A stretch of 5,767 nt of DNA from Gammaproteobacteria bacterium. Lineage in GTDB: Bacteria > Pseudomonadota > Gammaproteobacteria > GRL18. A program made the translations under genes and the position numbers. Positions 1-5,767 of this stretch are shown in pieces. The notes under the pieces are model-generated. The model was not told the origin of the DNA, did no database searches, and worked only from the letters and a program-made list of their open reading frames with translations. Numbering within the stretch: position 1 is the first letter of the stretch; each line of letters opens with the position of its first letter. The stretch covers positions 1-5,767 of the forward strand of contig DAOVUK010000241.1 of assembly GCA_030632625.1 (NCBI GenBank), in the 5' to 3' direction.

Positions 1-1
1 C

Positions 2-175
2 CCGGTCTCTTATAGAATGAAACTGACAGATGGTGAATGGTATATCTATGATGTTGTCATCGAAAATGTCAGTCTGGTCAGTAACTACCGAAACCTGTAT
101 GCCACTATTATTAAATCATCCGGTGTCAGCGGATTACTGAATAAGCTGGAATTAGATTTGAAAAGCACTAAATGA
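2..175 (+). CDS. mlaC: MlaC/Ttg2D-family phospholipid-binding protein, C-terminal end (5' partial)
   Basis: Only the last 57 codons are present, in the frame starting at base 2 and ending with TGA at 173-175. The tail reads LTDGEWYIYDVVIENVSLVS followed by NYRNLYATIIKSSG and LLNKLELDL. The pattern 'W.(I/V)YDVV(I/V)E.VSL(V/I)SNYR' followed by an amphipathic helix is the recognisable C-terminal signature of the MlaC/Ttg2D family (toluene-tolerance Ttg2). Known family role: a soluble periplasmic carrier that shuttles phospholipid between the outer-membrane MlaA complex and the inner-membrane MlaFEDB ABC transporter. The related HpnM family keeps this region less well, so MlaC is preferred. The lipid-pocket region and signal peptide lie outside the window. 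The gene ends without a following mlaB-type STAS gene; the next gene is convergent, so this is probably the last gene of its operon. The family call is fairly secure, the exact orthology less so. Confidence 0.85.
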   Translation, partial: PVSYRMKLTDGEWYIYDVVIENVSLVSNYRNLYATIIKSSGVSGLLNKLELDLKSTK

Positions 176-199
176 TTCTTGTTGTTTAAACTGAAAATA

Positions 200-221
200 G
201 AGAGTTTCTTGCAAAACTCTC
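200..221 (-). terminator. Small hairpin in the convergent gap, possible terminator
   Basis: GAGAGTTT (200-207) and AAACTCTC (214-221) form a perfect 8-bp stem with a 6-base loop. Read on the minus strand, the stem is followed by TATTTTCAGTTT, which resembles a weak U-tract, so it could end transcription of the AsmA-like gene, whose stop lies 89 bases earlier. On the plus strand the following bases are not T-rich, so it is a poorer terminator for the mlaC end. The stem has only 3 G-C pairs among 8, which keeps confidence low. Confidence 0.35.
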
Positions 222-309
222 AAAAGCTGTCATATTTTGAGTTCCGAACAAGGGGGGGAGCTTAGAGAAATATAAACTCCAAGCGCGCCAATATTTTTCA
301 TGTTTATGT

Positions 310-3300
310 TTATAGCTTAGCGATACTATCCTGGCATGAGCTGTTTCCACCGGGTTCAAACAAAAGCTTGCCTACAGAACCCAGAGCTTCAAGGGGTAAG
401 CTGATAAACGGCGCAAAGACATAACCACTCACCCTTATTACTGCCTGTTTGTATGGGATGGCCATAACCGTCGGATTGGGTAGCGTACCCTGAATACTAA
501 TAGGTATCCGGCTGTTCCTCAAAAACCTTTTCTTTTCCAGATTAACGGTAATGTCAACTATTTCAGTATTTAGATCTACCGTACCTTCACCCCTGACGAA
601 TAATTTAGGACCATCTAAATACAATATATCAGTGTTAAGTTTGCCGTGTTTAATTGTATATCTTGCGATGGCACAGTTGAATCTTGTTTCGTTTTTGGTG
701 ACCCCAAAAGTAAACAGCCAGTCTACTAAATCGAGGAACAAGACATCAATATATCTACTACGTAGTAGTCTTCCATTTTCCAGAGTAATGCCTATTTCAC
801 CGTCAAGATTGGAGGCAATTTCATGTGCAGTAAGACCTGACGCCGATAAATCAAGCGTCAGGTTCATGTTTCCTTCGATAGGGCTGGGTATAAGAGCTTG
901 TTGCATCAGGCCGTTCAGGTCAATATCATCACCAGACAGTTTGAATTTCAAGCGAGGAGGGTTATCGGCTGTGATACTGAGACTGGTATTGACTTGACCA
1001 TCGGCATATTTGAATTTTACCGGGTGTATGTCTAAAACACCCTTGTTCAACAAGATGTTCATATCAACCGTATCTACTTTAAATTCGGTACCCTCAACTT
1101 CATCAATATCGATTTTAAGATCAAGATTTATGTCATGCAGCTTGTCAAAGGCAATTGGGGTACGGCTAAAAAAATGATCAGTCTTGTGTTCTTTTGTTTG
1201 TGTTTGTTGATTCTGATTTTGTGGCTTCGCCTTAATGCCAATGTCCTGTAGGTGCAGAACGGGTATAGAAAGTATACCTTTAACAGTCGGCTGTTCATCC
1301 AGGTGTAATAATGTCAGGTTGCTGGTTATTTCGGTTTGGTTGAATTTCAATAGTCCATCAAAGTTCGATTTTTCATTACTACCCGTCAGCTTGCCTTCAA
1401 AATTTATAGGGCCAAGTGGAGGTAGATCCTGATTGAAGATATTACCTACCCGCTGAAGGTCTTCGATGGAAACAGAACCATTAATAATTATTTCGTCTCC
1501 ATGCATAATATCATCGATACCACCGCGTATGCTGACCGCCATGATGTTTGATTGTTCGGTTTTGAGTGTCAATGAATCAATACCAAGACTGCCATCAGCA
1601 TCAGACAATAAAATATTGCCGGAAAGTGGAACTGTGTCTTTGATGTTCATAGAGAAAAACTGGTGCAGAATTTGTTCATTGAAGGGAATGTTAATGTTTA
1701 TTTCACTGCCTTCCATTAGATTTTTCACCGAACCACTTGCATGTATGGCAGGATCTTCCGGAGGACCGGCAATAATATCAATGTTGTTCAATTGTAATAG
1801 CTTCTGCTGACTTTCTATTTTTGCAGTGAGGCTGAATGGACCCATATCAATAACTTTCTGGCCGGCTAGAGCTGATAATGCACTGGTTGTTGGCGCGGCT
1901 GCGGACAAGGTGATATCAGCACCTTTCATTTGCTTGTCAGCAAATATAAGCTGATCAATTTTTCCGCGTACCGATGCGTTTAGCTTGTTTTTATGACCGG
2001 CATCAAGGGTAATTGCACTGATGCTGACAGCATTGGAATTTCCTTTGATATTAAATTGACCTGCAACTGGGCCTATATCCGGGATTTTAGTGTCCTTGCT
2101 TAAAACTGACAATGAGCTAGTGCTTCTGGCTTTAAATGAAGCCTGTAAGTCTATGCCGGAAACTGGGGCGCTAGTCACAGGGATTTTGTTGATACTTCCC
2201 GCAAGATTTAGTAACAGTTTGTTGTCCTGACCTATCCGGGTTTTAATATCGCGTATGGAAAAATCACCTCCGTTACTGTAGAGGATCATGCTGGTTTTGA
2301 CCGGACCGACATCTGGCAAATCAAATCCAAGACTTCGTGAGGCCTTGCTGAGGGAAGTGGACTCAGCGCGTATATTGATTAAACTGTTCAGGGAAACTGT
2401 TTCTTTATAGAGTAGGTGTATATAACCCTCGGCATTTACAAATAGAGAACCCTTATTACCGGCTGTTAACTGCAGATTATCTAATTGTCCAGTTTCTGAG
2501 TTACCGCTATATCGGGTAGTGAGCGTAACAGGTCCAATATCAGGTAGATCCTGTTTTAACAGTTTGCCTATTGATTTTGCCCGGTCGGCGTTCACGGTTA
2601 AATCCAGAACGATATCACTACTGGGTGTGTCGGCATCCAGGGGTACTTTGCCGATGTAACCCTTGATTTGTAGACTTACTGCTCGTCCGTGGCCTAATAC
2701 TATATCAATATCTTTAATGGCCAGGTCCATGTCTGGACTGTTTAGGGTGACTTTACCGCTAACCGGGCCCATTTCGGGCAATATGTCGATTAGAAAAGGT
2801 TGGGCTGCAAGGGTGGTTGGTGCACTAAAAGTAGCGGTGATGGCCATAGCCTGGATAATGCTGTCAGTATCGAGGTTAAAATCCATGCTACCCGTCAAAG
2901 AAGTATTCAGCCCCAGCGGATCCGATAGCCGGGCTTTGATGTTTGTCAGTTTGATTATTTCTTCGTCGTTGACCAAGCTGGCATCAAAACTGATGTCGTT
3001 ATATTGCGGCATGCTATTAGAGAACAGCAGGGGGGTAAATTCCGGGTCTTTAATAACGCCGTTGAGTTTAATATCAATACCGTTAAGGGTTATGATGTCG
3101 GCAATTGAGCCCGTGGCCGTAACTCTGGTCAGATCCTCCCGGGTTAATGCCATATCCAAATCAGATAATTCAGGTTGGTATAGATCGCCCCTGAGTTTTC
3201 CTTTACCGCTTAACCTGGTCGAATCGGGGAAATCGATGCCGAATATTTTTTTCAGGGAGGTGGCCTCAAAATTCAGCTGTAAATCCAGGCCCTTGCCATG

Positions 3301-4098
3301 CAGGGCATCTGAGGCTTGTCCTTGCAGAGTTGCAGCCAGTTGTGGTGTTACCAGGTTGATGTCGACTTTATAGGGTTGACCGGCAAATAGTTCTCGTAAA
3401 GAGCCCAATTGACCTTTAGCAGAAAATGGCTTGTCGTTAATTAAACCACTGGCATCTATTCGCAAGGGTTTTAGTTCATTGATATTGTCTATAAGCAGAT
3501 GATCAAGGATATAGCTGTCATTTTCTGCCTCGTCTTTAATGACAATGTTTTTGATGCTAGCCGATTTAAGTACCGGAGTTGGCCAGAAATAGCCAGGTGA
3601 AAAATCAAAGTCTGTTTCTTCTTCGGCAGAATCGGTTAACTGTACAATCATATCCGCGAGATGCAGCCGGTCTATCAATAGGGTTCCATCTAGCAAAGGT
3701 CGTAGCATGACTTTCACCTCAAATTTCTTCAGGCTAATGGTATTGTCATTGGTTTTAGATTTCAGCACAATATTTGAGGCCGACAATTTTGGTGTGGCTG
3801 AAGGATTGAAATGAAATGGACCGGAAATTTCAAGTTGATAATCACTGCTAAAGTCGATCAAACGGATTAGTAAGCGCTGGTAATCATCGTCATCGAAGGT
3901 AACGATGAGAGTGGTAAGGATTAGTGCAAAAGCAGTCAGGAAAACAAGCAGCGCCAATACAATATTTTTAAGTGAGAAAAGTTTTTTCAATGACGTTAAT
4001 TTGGTTTGAGGATTGAAATTAAGAACTTGATTAAGATTCAATGTGATATTACCATACTGCGGTTCGGGATTATGAGGATGTGCAGGAAATAATTTCAA
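310..4098 (-). CDS. Large AsmA-family inner-membrane-anchored periplasmic protein
   Basis: A 1262-codon gene. Residues 45-68 form one hydrophobic helix after a Lys-containing stretch, giving an N-in anchor with the rest in the periplasm. Residues about 69-155 match the AsmA N-terminal domain (DYQLEISGPFHF, then LRPLLDGTLLIDRLHL). Residues about 437-900 hold a repeat array. Residues 956-975 are a Gln/Asn/Lys-rich linker. Residues about 985-1255 are the AsmA C-terminal domain (DGEIGITLENGRLL, IQGTLPNPTV) and end in the usual Gly/Pro-rich Cys tail (FEPGGNSSCQ). E. coli AsmA has about 617 residues, so this is closer in size to the giant members such as YhdP or TamB. Known family role: beta-rich grooves spanning the periplasm, implicated in phospholipid delivery to the outer membrane. 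That this protein does so is inference. The start is uncertain: the first usable codon is TTG at 4098, after an in-frame stop. A TTG at 3990 (residue 37) would give MKKLFSLKN just before the helix, as is usual in the family. Neither has a clear Shine-Dalgarno sequence. Confidence 0.9.
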   Translation of the reverse strand: MKLFPAHPHNPEPQYGNITLNLNQVLNFNPQTKLTSLKKLFSLKNIVLALLVFLTAFALILTTLIVTFDDDDYQRLLIRLIDFSSDYQLEISGPFHFNPSATPKLSASNIVLKSKTNDNTISLKKFEVKVMLRPLLDGTLLIDRLHLADMIVQLTDSAEEETDFDFSPGYFWPTPVLKSASIKNIVIKDEAENDSYILDHLLIDNINELKPLRIDASGLINDKPFSAKGQLGSLRELFAGQPYKVDINLVTPQLAATLQGQASDALHGKGLDLQLNFEATSLKKIFGIDFPDSTRLSGKGKLRGDLYQPELSDLDMALTREDLTRVTATGSIADIITLNGIDIKLNGVIKDPEFTPLLFSNSMPQYNDISFDASLVNDEEIIKLTNIKARLSDPLGLNTSLTGSMDFNLDTDSIIQAMAITATFSAPTTLAAQPFLIDILPEMGPVSGKVTLNSPDMDLAIKDIDIVLGHGRAVSLQIKGYIGKVPLDADTPSSDIVLDLTVNADRAKSIGKLLKQDLPDIGPVTLTTRYSGNSETGQLDNLQLTAGNKGSLFVNAEGYIHLLYKETVSLNSLINIRAESTSLSKASRSLGFDLPDVGPVKTSMILYSNGGDFSIRDIKTRIGQDNKLLLNLAGSINKIPVTSAPVSGIDLQASFKARSTSSLSVLSKDTKIPDIGPVAGQFNIKGNSNAVSISAITLDAGHKNKLNASVRGKIDQLIFADKQMKGADITLSAAAPTTSALSALAGQKVIDMGPFSLTAKIESQQKLLQLNNIDIIAGPPEDPAIHASGSVKNLMEGSEININIPFNEQILHQFFSMNIKDTVPLSGNILLSDADGSLGIDSLTLKTEQSNIMAVSIRGGIDDIMHGDEIIINGSVSIEDLQRVGNIFNQDLPPLGPINFEGKLTGSNEKSNFDGLLKFNQTEITSNLTLLHLDEQPTVKGILSIPVLHLQDIGIKAKPQNQNQQTQTKEHKTDHFFSRTPIAFDKLHDINLDLKIDIDEVEGTEFKVDTVDMNILLNKGVLDIHPVKFKYADGQVNTSLSITADNPPRLKFKLSGDDIDLNGLMQQALIPSPIEGNMNLTLDLSASGLTAHEIASNLDGEIGITLENGRLLRSRYIDVLFLDLVDWLFTFGVTKNETRFNCAIARYTIKHGKLNTDILYLDGPKLFVRGEGTVDLNTEIVDITVNLEKKRFLRNSRIPISIQGTLPNPTVMAIPYKQAVIRVSGYVFAPFISLPLEALGSVGKLLFEPGGNSSCQDSIAKL
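1399..2790 (-). repeat. Array of about seven degenerate ~77-residue repeats inside the AsmA-like gene
   Basis: Within residues about 437-900 the same motif recurs: ILPEMGPVSG (Pro 445), DLPDIGPVTL (Pro 523), DLPDVGPVKT (Pro 599), KIPDIGPVAG (Pro 677), VIDMGPFSLT (Pro 754), a degenerate DTVPLSGNI near 824, and DLPPLGPINF (Pro 897). Spacing between the marked prolines is 78, 76, 78, 77, about 71 and about 72 residues, or roughly 230 bp in DNA. Each motif is followed by alternating polar/hydrophobic residues typical of beta strands. A weaker possible earlier copy is DFPDSTRLSGKGKL near residue 289. The copies are diverged at DNA level, so this is an old protein-level duplication and not a recent DNA repeat. 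Confidence 0.8.
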
Positions 4099-4233
4099 AA
4101 CCGTAGCTTTGAATTCATTTTAACCGGTACGGAGTAAAGTTTGCTTTGAGTCTTGGGGGTGCTAACCTATTTTTCAAATCATCATTGTCTTCAATTGAAT
4201 AGTAGGCAAACTAGTCAAGACAATCACTATTGA

Positions 4234-4980
4234 TTAGTCGAAAATAAAAACGATGAAAGTACAGAACAACAATAAGTGAACGATACCTTGCAGAATATTG
4301 GCACGCTCATCACTGAGATCGATGAGCAATACGAAAAAGGTAATCGCCAGCAGGGTGATCTCGGCGGGATTCAGTCCCAGTTCCACTCTGTGGCCTGGCC
4401 GGTGAAGAAATAACTGATACCTAGGACAGCCGGAATCAACCGCGCCGTTATTGCAACCGACGTTCCCAACACGCTGTTGATACTCCTTTGTAATTCGTTT
4501 TCCCATACCCCTGACAAGGCATCAATAATCTTGGGTGTCAAAACCAACATGGCAATCAACAAGGCATCTAGGGCTGAGGGCAGGCCGGCCGTGTTTCATG
4601 GTCGCATAACTGACGAGTATGGAAAGGTATTTTGCTAGAATAAAGATTGGCAATAATGTCAGCGTTAGCAGCAGAATATGGTATTTCAGACTATGGCCGT
4701 CTTCTTCTAAATCACCGCCGTGGGTACTGATATTAGCTTCGTCTTTTACCGGTACAGATTGAAAGTAGGCCTGATTTCGCCGGGTTTGGATGATCAGAAA
4801 AACACCGTATAGAGTCAGAGAAAAAATGATGATAAAGTTGGTCATCAACGTCGAAACCTCACCACCCGGTGCCGATTTTGTGAAGCTTGGCAGGACAAGG
4901 CTTAAGCCCTTCAGCGGCCCCAGGATCAGCAAATAAGATGCGATGCCTCTGGGATTATAGCTAAACCTTCTCCAATACAC
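4234..4980 (-). pseudogene. chaA: Broken ChaA-type Ca2+(Na+)/H+ antiporter (CAX family), 5'-truncated with two frameshifts
   Basis: Three minus-strand pieces join into the C-terminal 60% or so of a ChaA-like antiporter. Piece 1 (from 4980) has PRGIASYLLILGPLKGLSL and LTLYGVFLIIQTRRNQAYF; E. coli ChaA has MYGVFLLIQTKTHQSLF at the equivalent place. Piece 2 begins near 4589 (GLPSALDALLIAMLVLTP) and runs through NELQRSINSVLGTSVAIT to FFTGQATE. Piece 3 begins near 4385 (VELGLNPAEITLLAITFF) and ends ANILQGIVHLLLFCTFIVF, the usual family C-terminus. The reading frame must shift by one extra base near 4590 and by one missing base near 4386, so pieces 1 and 3 share a frame. About the first 140-150 residues, including the first ion-binding repeat, are absent; the reading frame runs into unrelated sequence at 4980. 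The family motif SPEG in the second repeat reads TPKI here. Known role of the intact family: cation/proton exchange at the inner membrane. This copy is very unlikely to work. The family call is firm; the frameshifts could in part be sequencing errors. Confidence 0.85.
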
Positions 4981-5120
4981 GCAATACGCAATGAGTTTGA
5001 AATCAACAATTTAACAAGTTTATATTTTCACTTTCTTTTAAATACTCCTGGTTTTTTTCAGCCTAAGTCCAGACTTTCATACTTTATCTAAAGCTACGAG
5101 CATTAGCATTCGTATTGCGT
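4979..5120. repeat. 142-bp segment bounded by ACGCAAT-type inverted repeats
   Basis: The left arm, at 4979-4993, is ACGCAATACGCAATG, two tandem copies of the heptamer ACGCAAT. The right arm, at 5107-5120, is CATTCGTATTGCGT, its reverse complement apart from one missing base. The outer 10 bp (4979-4988 and 5111-5120) pair perfectly. The interior is AT-rich with no supportable gene. The left arm sits exactly where similarity to the ChaA family stops. The arrangement resembles a small non-autonomous element or a scar left by one, but no target-site duplication is visible, so the type is inferred. Confidence 0.45.
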
Positions 5121-5467
5121 AAGATACGGTCAGGTTACCCTCTGAATCATTAATACCCATTTTATTCTTCATACCCCCCTTTTATCTTCTATCAATAAGA
5201 CGGACTTTCTGCGCTTGAGAGTCTTGAAATGGGCTTGTTCAGCAGGTCGACGCCCATTGTCCGGCATTACGCTTCAGTTCTCGGTGAATCATCGATGCTG
5301 ATACAGCAATAATTTTGGCTGTTTTCACTTGAGAATTTTGTGCTTTCTTTAATGCTTGAATCTGGTATCGTGGTTCTTCGGTCAGCCACCCCTTGCTTTC
5401 TTTAAAATGAATTGCGTTTTATTTGTTGAATCTAAGCATTGATTAATCACCCTAATATTGATTATAT
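4981..5467. other. 487-bp stretch without an intact gene
   Basis: This stretch lies between the truncated antiporter and the plus-strand binding-protein gene. It holds most of the ACGCAAT inverted-repeat segment, an IS30 transposase remnant (5169-5418), and an AT-rich leader of about 50 bases before the ATG at 5468. That leader contains TTGATT (5440-5445) and a TATATA run (5463-5468), but the second overlaps the start codon, so I do not call a promoter. No tRNA, riboswitch or strong terminator was seen. Confidence 0.6.
5169..5418 (-). pseudogene. IS30-family transposase, N-terminal helix-turn-helix remnant
   Basis: Read on the minus strand from about 5418, the sequence gives LTEEPRYQIQALKKAQNSQ, then a variable stretch, then MIHRELKRNAGQ. 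This is the N-terminal helix-turn-helix of IS30-family transposases (typical pattern LT..ERYQI.AL...G.SQ..IA..(I/L)..S.STISRELKRN.G). The frame then meets a stop at 5239-5241, while the frame offset by one base continues the family pattern from about 5255 as GRRPAEQAHFKTLKRRK and stops at 5169-5171. There is no start codon: the frame is closed by a stop just upstream. Only about 80 of the usual 300-350 residues remain, and the DDE catalytic domain is missing. It lies beside the truncated chaA-like gene, so it may mark the event that damaged that gene. The family call rests on pattern recognition of a short region. Confidence 0.7.
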
Positions 5468-5767
5468 ATGATCAGACTATTACTTTTTTTCTGCGCTATG
5501 CTGTCAAGTCAATTGCTTACTGCAGAAACCTCAAATCTTTCAGAGATACAACAACAATGGTTGCAACAGCATCAACCAATCAGACGTACTGCTGATCCTG
5601 GATGGCCGCCTTTTGAATTTAAAAACCGCCAAGGCGAATATGGTGGCATGTGTATGGATTACTTCAAACTGGTTGCTGAGCGCCTGAATGTACAGGTCGA
5701 GTTGACCCCAGGATTTACCTGGACTGAAACACTGAAAAATGTAAAGCTGCGCAATCTGGATGTTATC
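5468..5767 (+). CDS. Periplasmic family-3 solute-binding-domain protein, N-terminal 100 codons (3' partial)
   Basis: The ATG at 5468 is the first start after an in-frame TGA at 5459-5461. Residues 1-19 (MIRLLLFFCAMLSSQLLTA) look like a signal peptide, with likely cleavage after Ala 19. From about residue 37 the sequence matches the start of the SBP_bac_3 fold: IRRTADPGWPPFEF, G-x-Y-G-G at 56-60, a helix with DYFKLVAERL at 64-73, then FTWTETLKNVKLRNLDVI. The 'D-P-x-W-P-P-F-E-F' opening followed by 'DY..L..ERL' is common in amino-acid-type binding proteins and especially in periplasmic sensor domains fused to histidine kinases or diguanylate cyclases. The window ends before any such domain, so the choice between a free transport protein and a sensor is open. 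No clear Shine-Dalgarno sequence precedes the ATG. The upstream neighbour is decayed DNA, so the gene probably has its own promoter. Confidence 0.85.
   Translation, partial: MIRLLLFFCAMLSSQLLTAETSNLSEIQQQWLQQHQPIRRTADPGWPPFEFKNRQGEYGGMCMDYFKLVAERLNVQVELTPGFTWTETLKNVKLRNLDVI

Noticed and set aside
260..284. GCTTAGAG / CTCCAAGC imperfect stem followed by GCGCCAATATTTTT, a possible plus-strand terminator after mlaC.
   Set aside because: It has only seven pairs with an internal mismatch and a nine-base loop, and the T run is displaced from the stem, so it is too weak to call.
2663..3373. A 236-codon open frame on the plus strand, with shorter ones at 551-997, 1235-1432 and 1466-1810.
   Set aside because: All lie antisense inside the AsmA-like gene, have no recognisable domain, and are Ser/Leu/Arg-rich as expected of the reverse strand of a beta-rich coding sequence.
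4138..4221. Interleaved inverted repeats AGTTTGC/GCAAACT and GTCTTG/CAAGAC upstream of the AsmA-like gene.
   Set aside because: They are short, widely spaced and in crossing order, which does not make a simple hairpin or operator. Probably chance.
4099..4233. Possible sigma-70 promoter on the minus strand for the AsmA-like gene (TTGTCT or TTGACT followed by TATTCA; TTGAAG followed by an A-rich run).
   Set aside because: No pair has both a good -10 match and correct spacing, so no promoter is called even though one is expected here.
4234..4980. The chaA remnant as a working half-size antiporter.
   Set aside because: It has no plausible native start, two frameshifts and loss of the key glutamate. 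A functional half-transporter is not supported.
5077..5172. A 31-codon minus-strand open frame starting ATG after an AGGGGGG run that resembles a ribosome-binding site.
   Set aside because: It starts inside the transposase remnant, reads through the right arm of the inverted repeat, and shows no known pattern. Most likely chance.
5230..5256. GGGC...GCCC inverted repeat with an inner GTCGAC.
   Set aside because: It falls inside the transposase remnant coding sequence, the stem is only four pairs, and there is no T-tract.

Overview
The window is chromosomal DNA from a Gram-negative bacterium, most likely a gammaproteobacterium of moderate to low GC. This rests on the gene families (an MlaC/Ttg2D lipid carrier, a very large AsmA-family envelope protein, a ChaA-type cation/proton antiporter remnant), not on a species-level match.

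Left part (1-4098). The window opens inside the last 57 codons of a plus-strand mlaC-type gene. After a 134-bp convergent gap holding a small hairpin comes one large minus-strand gene of 1262 codons for an AsmA-family inner-membrane-anchored periplasmic protein. Its middle third is a regular array of about 77-residue repeats, each marked by a motif like LP-x-[I/V/M/L]-G-P. MlaC ferries phospholipid across the periplasm, and AsmA-family proteins are implicated in bulk phospholipid transport to the outer membrane. Two lipid-trafficking genes therefore face each other here, though they do not share an operon.

Right-centre (4099-5467) is decayed DNA. A minus-strand chaA-like gene has lost its N-terminal part, carries two opposite single-base frameshifts, and has lysine in place of the conserved glutamate of its second signature motif. 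The truncated end coincides with one arm of an inverted repeat (4979-4993 / 5107-5120) built from the heptamer ACGCAAT. Next to it is a start-less, frameshifted N-terminal fragment of an IS30-family transposase. Together these suggest an old insertion/deletion scar.

Right end (5468-5767). A plus-strand gene begins with a signal peptide and the first part of a family-3 periplasmic solute-binding domain. It runs off the window, so whether it is a free binding protein or the sensor part of a larger signalling protein cannot be seen.

I found no RNA genes, CRISPR array or clearly new system. The points most worth a second look are the repeat array of the AsmA-like protein, its neighbourhood with mlaC, and the chaA/inverted repeat/IS30 scar.
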